The notes: generated by a model from the letters alone, not told the origin. 6,542 nt of DNA from Bacteriovorax sp. UBA1852 (GCA_002338505.1 DDIK01000008.1:1-6542), one strand, 5' to 3'. Shown: positions 1-6,542, counted from the first letter of the stretch. A program made the numbers and translations.

Positions 1-1300
1 CTTTCTTGGTTTTTTCCTGGTCACTATAGATATTAACTGTGGCCATTTCTTTAGAGATATTATTAAAGCTTAATCTGATCGTCTCACCAGTCTCATGGAG
101 ATTGAAGGTGGTTGGATTGTCCGTAGAAGCGATTCTTAGGACTTTATCAAACTTAACTTCCATATTCTTGTAGTTTGACCAAGGTGCACTTTCTTCATTA
201 ACCTTTACTCTGACTTCATATTTCCCATCTCTTTTGGGCTTTAAAGATATCTGTGAGGCATTGGCCTTGATCTGGTTAACTTTATCGCCACGCTTAAGCT
301 CGATGAGGTACTCAAGTGTGTTTAATCCATCCCAGTCAATATTGATCTTATCTCTAGCTTGCAACGTCACTTGATTAGGGAAAGTCTCTTCGACGAAATT
401 GGGAGCTTGATAGTCTGTGACGGTGAAAGGAATTGTTTTTGTTAATTGCTTTCCTTCAGAGGTAGCTTTAATTTCTAGCTCATACTCGCCGGGAAGTGGT
501 AGGGCAACAGCGGTCTTAGTTTTTGCAAGATTCAGCGTCTGAAGTGGTTCTTTACCAAGGCTTGGTTCTATAATTGATGCTGTAGCATTGTTAAGATTTT
601 TTAATGTTGCAAGATTGATTGTAAAACTTGCTGAGTTGTTGGGGATGTACCTTGCTCCCATCCTAGGCTCAAGAACGGATATGAGATCCTGCTTAATGAC
701 TTCTTTTATTGGTTTTGCTTGAATATTAACTTTCTTTTTAATTTTCTTTGTAAGCTTAATTGCACCTTTTTGACTGGTGATATCAAGATCATCGCCATCG
801 CTTTTGATTGAAAACTTTGTTTTCTTGTTCGTATTGATGATATATTCTTTAGTTTTAGTTTTTAGAACGATCTTTTGATTGGCCTTCTTCACATCAAGAT
901 CGACAATACCCTTAATGACATCAATGTTAAAAGTGTCATCATCCACATCAATTTTAACGAGAGAGTTGGCAGGAACTGTGAGCTTTGTCTTGTTGATAAA
1001 CTCAATTTCGGCTTTACTATTGCCATCTGTTAGGATCTCATCGCCCTTGTAGAGCTCGTCACGTCTTCTTACTTGACCCCACGATAATGTTCCAGACACT
1101 CGCCTTTGAGGGTTGTCAGTAATTGTTGTAACTTTGGCAATTGCCTTGAGGTTATCAATACTCTCAATATTGTCTTTGAAGTTAATGAGGTTCCATGAAC
1201 CAAAGACGATGAGAATTGCTGCTAGGGCAATAGTTGTTAGATCCGTTTTAGAGAGTCCAAAAAATTTCTCTAAATTATCGATTTCATTATTATAATTCAT
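1..1300 (-). CDS. FecR-domain membrane-anchored protein with Ig-like modules (3' end outside window)
   Basis: My own reverse-strand translation is open for 433 codons from the ATG at 1300-1298 to the window edge, so the C-terminus is missing. The start is well fixed: an in-frame TAA lies two codons upstream (1306-1304), and the only membrane segment follows directly. No good Shine-Dalgarno is visible. Residues 1-21 are polar. Residues 22-39 (TTIALAAILIVFGSWNLI) are one transmembrane anchor with no cleavage site. Residues about 68-166 resemble a FecR domain: GQVRRRDELYKGDEILT, then SKAEIEF and a threonine/lysine-rich beta stretch. Residues about 205-292 and 295-385 look like beta-sandwich (Ig/fibronectin-like) modules, with proline-rich starts and alternating hydrophobics (GEYELEIKA, GKYEVRVKV). 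Known: FecR domains occur in anti-sigma regulators and also in many envelope proteins with no sigma partner. Inferred: a periplasm-facing structural or sensory protein. There is no adjacent sigma factor or TonB receptor, so a FecIR-type role is not supported. It is divergent from the kinase gene. Confidence 0.8.
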   Translation of the reverse strand, partial: MNYNNEIDNLEKFFGLSKTDLTTIALAAILIVFGSWNLINFKDNIESIDNLKAIAKVTTITDNPQRRVSGTLSWGQVRRRDELYKGDEILTDGNSKAEIEFINKTKLTVPANSLVKIDVDDDTFNIDVIKGIVDLDVKKANQKIVLKTKTKEYIINTNKKTKFSIKSDGDDLDITSQKGAIKLTKKIKKKVNIQAKPIKEVIKQDLISVLEPRMGARYIPNNSASFTINLATLKNLNNATASIIEPSLGKEPLQTLNLAKTKTAVALPLPGEYELEIKATSEGKQLTKTIPFTVTDYQAPNFVEETFPNQVTLQARDKINIDWDGLNTLEYLIELKRGDKVNQIKANASQISLKPKRDGKYEVRVKVNEESAPWSNYKNMEVKFDKVLRIASTDNPTTFNLHETGETIRLSFNNISKEMATVNIYSDQEKTKK

Positions 1301-1386
1301 ATATTACTATTTTAAGTATAATATAAATTATTTGTATAGTAACTTTTTTACTTTTTTTCATCTTTTATATAAAACGGATTTTTTTT
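1301..1386. promoter_or_regulatory. Divergent AT-rich promoter region between the FecR-type gene and the kinase gene
   Basis: This 86-bp spacer must drive both outward genes. On the + strand there is a perfect TATAAT at 1317-1322, with a poor -35 (TTCATA, 1296-1301, 15-bp gap), and a second -10-like TATAGT at 1335-1340. On the - strand, TATACT (1319-1314) lies 16 bp from TTACTA (1341-1336). A 7-bp inverted repeat, TTACTAT (1304-1310) and ATAGTAA (1336-1342), brackets the likely -10 elements. A 12-bp perfect palindrome, TTTTATATAAAA, is at 1363-1374. GGA at 1376-1378, eight bases before the kinase ATG, is the only Shine-Dalgarno-like element on that side. In DNA this AT-rich, matches of this kind arise easily by chance; only the need for a promoter here is firm. 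Confidence 0.4.
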
Positions 1387-3936
1387 ATGACATTAAAGCT
1401 TAAAGCTAAAATTCTTATTGGTGTATCATTTGTTCTCATTGTGGCAATTGTTTTCAATATCTTCTTTTCCTATGATTTATTTCTCAAAGACAAGAGAAGC
1501 TATATTTACGAAAACGGTTTACAGCGAGCAGAATCTCTTTCTGACTCAATTCTTTCGGCTGCTGAGACGGCCTCAAATAGAGTAAGCTCATTTGCCTATC
1601 TTGCCTTGACCAATGATGAGCAGTTTCAAAAGGTTATTGATAGTGAAAAAGAAATAAAGCTCTTTGCTGTTCTACCTAATCGGGCGGATGAGTCTTGGAA
1701 AGCTTTTGCGAATGAGTCTGTGAATGATGATGGTACAAAGATTGATCAAATACTTCTAAACTGGTTTCAAGAGAATAAGGAGAGTTTCGACTTTACCAAG
1801 AGTTTTAATACGAGTTCTGTAAATATTGATGAGGTTGATTATTTACTTGTATCAATTGCAAATAGTGAGCTAAAGGCACTCTATTTACTCTCACTGGAAA
1901 AAGTATTTACATCCATTGTTAACGATAGAGTCTTTAAACATTATGTCTTTAATAAAAAAAATAATTCTCTATTAAAAGATCTTTCACCTCCAAAGTATGC
2001 ATCTCAATTAAATAGTCAAAAACTAAAGAGGGGTACTAAGAGGTTTACAATCTCTGATGAAAACTTACTCGTTTCTTTTATAAAGTTCCCATCTTTTGAT
2101 TTCACTTTGGCCAGTGAAATTTCTGAAGAAAAAGCTTATGCTATAACGAGGGACCTTGTTCAAAAAAGTATTTACTTTGGAATGATACTTCTAGGCGGAG
2201 GCCTTCTCCTCGGAGTCTTTTTTAGTCTGCGAATAACTAAGCCTATTAATAGCCTTGTCTCTGCAACTCACTGGGTTGCCAAAGGTGACTTTACAAAGAA
2301 GATTGATATCCAAACTTCGGATGAGCTAAAAGTTCTCGGTGACAGTTTTAATTATATGTCGGGCGAGATCAATCAGCTTCTTGATGACAAACAGGATATG
2401 ATTGAGCAGCTTGAAGATGCAAATCTTAAACTTGAAGATTATTCTAAGAACCTTGAAAAAATGGTTGAAGAAAGAACTTCTGAGTTAAAAAAGGCAAACG
2501 ACTTCATCGGTGCGATGATTAACAGTCTTGACCAGGGACTCTTTGTTATCGATAAAGATCTCAATTGTGCTGATGTATATACGCGTGCCTGTGAAGATAT
2601 TTTTGGTGTTTCCCCACAAGGAAAGTCTTTTAATGAACTTCTCAGTCTAAGTGACAAGGAACAAAACGCTGTTCAAAAGTGGGCCGGAATTGTTTTTTCT
2701 AAAAAGATCCCTTTCCAGTCAGCAAAGAAGTTAGGACCGCAGAAAAAAGTATATGGTGAAGACGTTGATGCAGAAGACTTTAAGCACGTTGATATAGATT
2801 ATTATCCAATGGAAGAAGGTGATGAACTTAATAATATAGTTGTCGTCTCAACAGATAAAACTGCTGAGATAAAGGCGCACGAAGCTTTTGTACAAAAAGA
2901 AAAATATGTCGAAATGATCATCAAGCTTGTGAAGAGAAAGAAACAGTTTTACAACTTCTTTGATGAGGCCGAATCTATACTTGAAACAATAGGTGAAGAG
3001 CTTCAAATAGATAGACCAATTTTTGATAATCTTCTTATTAATTACCACTCATTAAATGGTGGCTTTGGGACATTCTCTGTTTTAAAGCTTCAGCAAATGG
3101 CAAGAGAGTGTGAGCAGAATATCGTCGACTTTAAAGAAGTTGAATTCACAGATGAGCACCTAAAAGTGCTAAGAGATGATTATGAGCACTACCTTTTTGA
3201 GTTCAAAGAATTTAAAGAAGAGATAAAGCTCATCTTTGGTGCAGATGAGAGCACTCAAGAAATAGAAAAGAATTTACTGATTAAGTATGCAGATCTTCTT
3301 AAGGATCGTGGCGATTTAGAACTCTACAAACTCTTTATAGATTATTTTGAAAAAGATGCTATTGCTGAGCAATTTGAATCTTATATTGAACTTGTTGGTC
3401 GTCTCTCTGAACAGCTTAAGAAGCCTATCAATCCTGTTGAGCTAAATGGTGGAGAAGTTAGGGTTGATGTCTCTCAGACAAAGGAATTTCTCTCCTCTCT
3501 GGTTCACCTCTTCAGAAATTGTTGCGACCATGGGATTGAAAAACAAGTTCAAAAGAGAGTTGATCTTGGTAAGCCCGAGGCAGGAACAATTACAGTCGAT
3601 ATTAAGAAGTTTCCTCTTCCTGTTGGAGATGGGGAGAACCTTGTGGTGAGAGTAAGTGATGATGGTGGTGGAATCAATCCTGAGATTATAAGATCTAAGC
3701 TGCAGGAGAAAAACCCAGGACAGGACTACAGTCAAATCAGTGATGAAGATATTATTTATAAAATCTTTGATCCTGCATTTTCTACTGCTGAACAAGTTAC
3801 TTCCGTTTCCGGAAGGGGTGTCGGGATGAGTGCCATCAAAGATGTTCTTGACCGTAGCGGCGGAAAAATAATTTTAAAATCACAGGTAGATGTTGGAACA
3901 ACTTTTGAATTCCACTTACCAATGAAAACTATATAA
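1387..3936 (+). CDS. Transmembrane sensor kinase: HAMP-PAS-HPt-like-CheA-type ATPase
   Basis: 849 residues. TM1 is at about 8-28 and TM2 at about 261-281, bracketing a roughly 230-residue periplasmic sensor that I cannot assign with certainty (Cache-like at best). HAMP follows (about 282-335, RITKPINSLV and DELKVLGDSFNYM), then a coiled coil (336-372) and a PAS domain (about 373-495, SLDQGLFVIDKDLN). Residues about 515-620 resemble an HPt helical bundle, with HSLNGGFGTF at 554-563; H554 is the candidate phospho-acceptor, though the usual HxLKG lysine is N557. The ATPase is clearly CheA-type: N box FRNCCDHGIE (709-718) followed by R..LGKPEAG, G1 box DDGGGI (758-763), FDPAFSTAEQVTSVSGRGVGM (F and G2 boxes, 794-814) and GTTF (837-840). 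It ends right after the ATPase (LPMKTI), with no CheW-like P5 domain and no receiver. Inferred: envelope signal, ATP-driven phosphorylation of H554, transfer to a response regulator encoded elsewhere. No chemoreceptor array coupling is expected. A peroxiredoxin-like gene follows 15 bp later. Confidence 0.9.
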   Translation: MTLKLKAKILIGVSFVLIVAIVFNIFFSYDLFLKDKRSYIYENGLQRAESLSDSILSAAETASNRVSSFAYLALTNDEQFQKVIDSEKEIKLFAVLPNRADESWKAFANESVNDDGTKIDQILLNWFQENKESFDFTKSFNTSSVNIDEVDYLLVSIANSELKALYLLSLEKVFTSIVNDRVFKHYVFNKKNNSLLKDLSPPKYASQLNSQKLKRGTKRFTISDENLLVSFIKFPSFDFTLASEISEEKAYAITRDLVQKSIYFGMILLGGGLLLGVFFSLRITKPINSLVSATHWVAKGDFTKKIDIQTSDELKVLGDSFNYMSGEINQLLDDKQDMIEQLEDANLKLEDYSKNLEKMVEERTSELKKANDFIGAMINSLDQGLFVIDKDLNCADVYTRACEDIFGVSPQGKSFNELLSLSDKEQNAVQKWAGIVFSKKIPFQSAKKLGPQKKVYGEDVDAEDFKHVDIDYYPMEEGDELNNIVVVSTDKTAEIKAHEAFVQKEKYVEMIIKLVKRKKQFYNFFDEAESILETIGEELQIDRPIFDNLLINYHSLNGGFGTFSVLKLQQMARECEQNIVDFKEVEFTDEHLKVLRDDYEHYLFEFKEFKEEIKLIFGADESTQEIEKNLLIKYADLLKDRGDLELYKLFIDYFEKDAIAEQFESYIELVGRLSEQLKKPINPVELNGGEVRVDVSQTKEFLSSLVHLFRNCCDHGIEKQVQKRVDLGKPEAGTITVDIKKFPLPVGDGENLVVRVSDDGGGINPEIIRSKLQEKNPGQDYSQISDEDIIYKIFDPAFSTAEQVTSVSGRGVGMSAIKDVLDRSGGKIILKSQVDVGTTFEFHLPMKTI

Positions 3937-3951
3937 AATCTAGGAATACTA

Positions 3952-4635
3952 ATGTTTAAACTTTTAATCACTGCAGTCATCATCTCTTTATCTAGTCAAA
4001 CTTTTAGTGCGAGCCTTGAGGAGAAGTTAGAGGCGAGAAGAAGTAAGTCACAAGCCAAGAGGCCTGAAAATATTAAAGCTGTATTTTCTAAGCAATCAAA
4101 AGACTTAGAGCGGTCTCAGATATTAAAAAAAGCCTTGAAAGAGGGGGTTGATGCACCATCTTTCAATCTCAATGATAAGCACATTTCTAGTTTCTACAAG
4201 CAAGGAAACGTTGTCGTTAAATTCTATCGTGGTGGATGGTGTCCATATTGTATGATTGAACTCAAAGAATACCAAGGCTACTACAGTAAGTTTAAGGAGC
4301 GTGGCTGCGAGATCATTGCTCTTTCGCCAGACTTAAAAATCGAAATTAGGAAAACAAAGAAGAAGTTTGATTTAGAATTTCCTATGTATTCAGATCAAGA
4401 AAATAAAATTGCAAAGAAGTTTGGTTTGGCTTTTGCTCTTAATAAAGACATTCTCTCTATTTATAAGAAATTTGGAATTGACTTAAAAAAGAGTCAGGGT
4501 AATGAGCGAAATGAGCTGCCTCTTCCAGGTACTTATGTGATTAACAAGAAAGGTAAAATAGTTTATGCCTATGTAAATTTAGACTATACAAGAAGAGCTG
4601 AACCTTCAGAGGTCTTAAAACACTGTAATAACTAG
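3952..4635 (+). CDS. Exported peroxiredoxin-like (AhpC/TSA, PRX_like2-type) thiol protein
   Basis: 227 residues with a Sec signal peptide (MFKLLITAVIISLSSQTFSA, likely cleaved after A20), so the mature protein should act in the periplasm or outside. A basic helical leader (21-60) precedes a thioredoxin-fold domain from about 62. The active-site stretch is VVVKFYRGGWCPYC (87-100), with C97 and C100. The YRGGWCPYC form is typical of the AhpC/TSA peroxiredoxin-like group rather than of classic PxxxT/SxxC peroxiredoxins or DsbA. GCEIIALSPD (118-127), the YSDQENKIAKKFGL stretch (146-159) and LPGTYVINKKGKIVYAYVN (191-209) fit the remaining core strands. C119 and C225 are extra cysteines. Start: ATG preceded by AGGA (3942-3945) with a 6-base spacer. 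The 15-bp gap after the kinase gene implies co-transcription. Known: relatives reduce peroxides using thiols. Inferred: envelope peroxide or disulfide handling; the exact substrate cannot be read from sequence. Confidence 0.85.
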   Translation: MFKLLITAVIISLSSQTFSASLEEKLEARRSKSQAKRPENIKAVFSKQSKDLERSQILKKALKEGVDAPSFNLNDKHISSFYKQGNVVVKFYRGGWCPYCMIELKEYQGYYSKFKERGCEIIALSPDLKIEIRKTKKKFDLEFPMYSDQENKIAKKFGLAFALNKDILSIYKKFGIDLKKSQGNERNELPLPGTYVINKKGKIVYAYVNLDYTRRAEPSEVLKHCNN

Positions 4636-4644
4636 AGCCTTCTT

Positions 4645-4666
4645 TAATATTTTCTTGCAAATATTA
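4645..4666. repeat. 8-bp AT-only palindrome upstream of the protease gene
   Basis: TAATATTT (4645-4652) and AAATATTA (4659-4666) are perfect inverted arms around a 6-base centre. It lies 10 bases after the peroxiredoxin-like stop codon and just upstream of the candidate -35. An RNA hairpin made only of A-U pairs with no following U run would be a weak terminator, so an operator is the better alternative. Chance occurrence in AT-rich DNA is also possible. Confidence 0.3.
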
Positions 4667-4674
4667 CATATCAC

Positions 4675-4702
4675 TTGTCATTCAAGTATACTCAGGTATC
4701 TT
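4675..4702 (+). promoter_or_regulatory. Possible sigma70-type promoter for the protease-ankyrin gene
   Basis: TTGTCA (4675-4680, five of six -35 consensus bases) is followed after 16 bp by TATCTT (4697-4702, four of six -10 bases). A rival -10, TATACT (4687-4692), has no good -35. The 94-bp gap after the peroxiredoxin-like gene, longer than the 15-bp gap before it, makes a separate promoter plausible. No clear terminator precedes it, so read-through from the upstream operon remains possible. Confidence 0.35.
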
Positions 4703-4715
4703 TTGATTCTTTATT

Positions 4716-4729
4716 GAAGGGTGGGGTAA
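4716..4729 (+). promoter_or_regulatory. Purine-rich ribosome binding site for a GTG start
   Basis: GAAGGG (4716-4721) and GGGG (4723-4726) precede the GTG at 4730 by 8 and 3 bases. This supports GTG as the true start: the next in-frame ATG (codon 13) lies inside the hydrophobic core of the signal peptide and would remove its basic N-terminus. The earlier GTG at 4721 hits a stop after one codon. Confidence 0.65.
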
Positions 4730-6397
4730 GTGTCTAGTAAAGCGTTTAAGTATTCAGTTTTCTTGATGGCGATTCTTTGCATGAGCAATGTACAGTCGAA
4801 AATTAATGAAATTATTTATGGGCAGGATAATCGCTATGACCCAATCGATCTTAATCTGTCGAAACTTCAACAGAGAGTTATAAAAAATACATTTGCTCAA
4901 ATTCCCATGTCTTCTTTAGTTGTTGATGATGGAAAGATAAAGGTGAAAGCTGCGACCCTTAAAAAAGAGCGTAAACTCTGTGATGGAGAAAGGTTTGAAG
5001 ACGAAATAGCAGGTGCAACTTGCTCTGGCTTTCTAATTTCTCCTCAGATTGTCCTTACCGCAGGCCATTGCATGCGATCTAATTTTAAGTGCGTCAACTT
5101 TGTATGGGTTAGTGGCTATCAGAAACAACTTTCTGGTAGTAATGAGATTGAGTTAAAGTCCAATAATATCTACCGTTGCCAAGAGATTATTACTCGCAAA
5201 GTTAATAAGGAAACAGGTGTAGATTATTCATTAGTACTTCTCGAGCGTAAAGTACCAAGTTTTAGTTTAGCTCCATTTAAATTAAGGGATGTAGATACCA
5301 GAATTGCTGATGATCAAAGTGTTTCTGTTGCTGGTTTTCCTTCGGGAATCCCTCTGAAAATAGCTTCTGGAGCTAATGTTCTCTTAAATGATAAGGACGG
5401 TTATTTCAGTACTAATCTAGATACTTTTACAGGTAATTCTGGCTCTATTGTTTATTCCGAGGAAGGTTATTTAGAGGGGATTCTTGTCAGAGGAAATACT
5501 GATTATGTGGATAAAGAAGTGTATAGAAATGTTGTTAATGATGATGGTAGCATTTCTCGAGTCAAGGAAGTTTGTAAAATTACCAATCGTGTAGATACCG
5601 TTCCAGATACTGAAGACTTCGAAGAGGTTACACGCATCTCTGAAGTGGAAGAGCTATATTATACGAAAGATGATTTAACTTTTCTAGATTTGATGAAGAG
5701 TAAAGAATATACAAGCGCATTTGATATGTTGTCTGAGGATATAAATGTCAATGTGAGAGACCTTGAAAACGGAAAGACAGTTTTACATTTTTTGATCGAA
5801 AATGATGCTCCCGATGATGTTGTCATTTCTTTTCTTGAGACTAAGCCAAATCTTGAGATACAAAAGTATGGCGGTGACTCAATACTGTTTATGGCCCTAG
5901 AAAGTGATAGCGACCGATTACTCACTCTCATAATAAATTCACCAATTGATCTGAATAAAGTGGACTCTAGTGGTAAGGCCATTATTCATAAGCTTGTTGA
6001 AATGAGTAGTCTTGCAAAACTCAAAAAGGTTATTCGTGTTGGTTTGAGCCTTGAAGTAAAGACAAGTCATGGGGATACTCCTCTTTTGATAGCTCTGAAA
6101 ATGGATAATCCCGTTGTTGCTCGATTTCTGATTGAGAGTGGCGCAGATATAAATGCACGCAATAATGACAATAAGAATCCTATTAGATTTGCTATTGATG
6201 CTTTTAACGTTGAAATGCTTAATTATTTTATTGAAAAAGGTGCTCGACCGGAGCGTGGATTTATCAGTTGGCTAAATAGCACCAACGACATGAGGTATCT
6301 TAAAAAGGTTATTAAACGAGCGAAGGACTTTGATTCTATTCAGTTAGAAACTCTAAGAGAAATGAAAAGAATCCTTGATGATGTAGAAAGTTTGTAG
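4730..6397 (+). CDS. Secreted trypsin-like serine protease with C-terminal ankyrin repeats
   Basis: 555 residues, GTG start. Signal peptide about 1-23: basic SSKAFK, hydrophobic core 8-21, likely cleavage after VQS; the cysteine at 17 does not sit in a lipobox. A possible propeptide (24-80) precedes a chymotrypsin-fold protease, about 84-285. The full triad is visible: H113 in LTAGHC, D165 in GVDYSLVLL, S237 in TFTGNSGSIV. C98-C114 matches the conserved disulfide next to the catalytic histidine; C84, C121, C150 and C282 are further cysteines, consistent with an oxidising compartment. EGILVRGNTDYV (249-260) and EEVTRISEVEEL (298-309) resemble motifs I recall from a bacterial trypsin-like protease group. 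D231 lies at the S1 specificity position by spacing, but this is uncertain. Five ankyrin-like units follow at about 346-510, with a 33-34 residue period (G348, G381, G415, G448, N481); the fourth is the clearest (GDTPLLIAL, ARFLIESGADINARN). A basic helical tail ends the protein. Inferred: exported protease whose ankyrin tail binds a substrate, inhibitor or partner. Confidence 0.88.
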   Translation: MSSKAFKYSVFLMAILCMSNVQSKINEIIYGQDNRYDPIDLNLSKLQQRVIKNTFAQIPMSSLVVDDGKIKVKAATLKKERKLCDGERFEDEIAGATCSGFLISPQIVLTAGHCMRSNFKCVNFVWVSGYQKQLSGSNEIELKSNNIYRCQEIITRKVNKETGVDYSLVLLERKVPSFSLAPFKLRDVDTRIADDQSVSVAGFPSGIPLKIASGANVLLNDKDGYFSTNLDTFTGNSGSIVYSEEGYLEGILVRGNTDYVDKEVYRNVVNDDGSISRVKEVCKITNRVDTVPDTEDFEEVTRISEVEELYYTKDDLTFLDLMKSKEYTSAFDMLSEDINVNVRDLENGKTVLHFLIENDAPDDVVISFLETKPNLEIQKYGGDSILFMALESDSDRLLTLIINSPIDLNKVDSSGKAIIHKLVEMSSLAKLKKVIRVGLSLEVKTSHGDTPLLIALKMDNPVVARFLIESGADINARNNDNKNPIRFAIDAFNVEMLNYFIEKGARPERGFISWLNSTNDMRYLKKVIKRAKDFDSIQLETLREMKRILDDVESL

Positions 6398-6418
6398 GAG
6401 TACTTAGTACCCCTACAA
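6392..6418. terminator. Hairpin between convergent genes, probable bidirectional terminator
   Basis: TTGTAGG.GTAC (6392-6403) pairs with GTAC.CCTACAA (6407-6418): 11 of 12 pairs form, with one A-C mismatch (6399/6411) and a TTA loop. AAAGT (6387-6391) and ACTTT (6421-6425) could extend the base across a 2-base bulge. The left arm contains the protease stop codon TAG (6395-6397), and the - strand gene stops at 6424, so the hairpin fills the whole space between the two stops. Neither side has a long T run, so termination efficiency is uncertain, but position and stem strength fit well. Confidence 0.65.
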
Positions 6419-6423
6419 GAACT

Positions 6424-6542
6424 TTATAAATTTGTGAGTGTTATTTTATTATCTATAGTAACTTTAAGCTTTCTAATTTTTTCTCCCACCAGTTCTACGT
6501 CATATTCACCTTTATTTAAAATAATATGAAAACTACCGTCTG
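6424..6542 (-). CDS. C-terminal end of an unidentified protein (5' end outside window)
   Basis: Reverse-strand reading from 6540 gives 38 residues ending at TAA (6426-6424). The other two reverse frames hit stops within the first nine codons. The residues read like the last strands of a beta-sandwich domain: DGSFHIILNKGEYDVELVG, then alternating KLKVTIDNKITL. Such endings occur in carboxypeptidase-regulatory-like and other Ig-like envelope domains, but 38 residues are too few to name a family. The convergent hairpin just past its stop supports it being a real gene end. Confidence 0.6.
   Translation of the reverse strand, partial: DGSFHIILNKGEYDVELVGEKIRKLKVTIDNKITLTNL

Noticed and set aside
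1113..1295. 60-codon + strand ORF
   Set aside because: Lies wholly inside the opposite-strand FecR-type gene, which has a clear domain and membrane anchor; the ORF's peptide is low-complexity (repeated LSILSI) and has no supporting signal.
3442..3795. 117-codon - strand ORF
   Set aside because: Antisense to the most conserved part of the kinase ATPase (N box to F box); it is a shadow of that constrained frame.
1387..3936. Naming the kinase cheA
   Set aside because: It lacks the CheW-like P5 domain and has its own transmembrane sensor, HAMP and PAS, so the chemotaxis gene name would mislead.
3756..3983. 75-codon - strand ORF spanning the kinase/peroxiredoxin junction
   Set aside because: Antisense to two well-supported genes and their 15-bp spacer; no recognisable protein features.
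4775..4782. Possible lipoprotein signal around the cysteine at residue 17 of the protease
   Set aside because: The preceding residues (A-I-L) do not fit the lipobox, which needs a small residue just before the cysteine; ordinary Sec signal peptide preferred.
5659..5982. 107-codon - strand ORF
   Set aside because: Antisense to the ankyrin region, serine-rich shadow with no signal or domain.
6454..6465. 12-base TATAGTAACTTT also found at 1335-1346
   Set aside because: The right copy is inside the convergent coding sequence and the left in a promoter; in AT-rich DNA a 12-base match over 5 kb apart with no extension is likely chance.

Overview
The window is AT-rich (codons mostly end in A or T) and fully bacterial in layout. 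It holds three complete genes on the + strand (1387-6397) flanked by two partial genes on the - strand, one running off each edge. Low GC, a membrane kinase pairing an HPt-like segment with a CheA-type ATPase, a FecR/Ig-type envelope protein and a secreted trypsin-like protease together suggest a predatory or free-living member of the Bdellovibrionota, perhaps the Bacteriovorax/Halobacteriovorax group. That placement is inference from protein style; no rRNA or other marker gene is present.

Left (1-1300, -): the first 433 residues of a membrane-anchored FecR-domain protein with Ig-like modules, cut by the window edge. It does not appear as a closed ORF because its stop lies outside. An 86-bp, very AT-rich divergent promoter region (1301-1386) separates it from the next gene.

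Middle (1387-4635, +): an 849-residue transmembrane sensor kinase (periplasmic sensor, HAMP, coiled coil, PAS, HPt-like segment, CheA-type ATPase, no CheW domain), followed after 15 bp by an exported peroxiredoxin-like thiol protein. These two probably form an operon.

Right (4730-6397, +): a 94-bp spacer with a possible promoter and a palindrome leads to a GTG-started secreted protein. It joins a complete-triad chymotrypsin-fold protease to about five ankyrin repeats. A strong hairpin overlapping its stop codon separates it from a convergent - strand gene, of which only the last 38 codons are visible (6424-6542).

As a system: the left and middle genes describe an envelope-sensing and redox module, and the protease is an exported enzyme with a protein-binding tail. 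No CRISPR, phage, IS, tRNA or rRNA was seen. The protease-ankyrin fusion and the CheW-less HPt/CheA-type kinase are the most unusual items.
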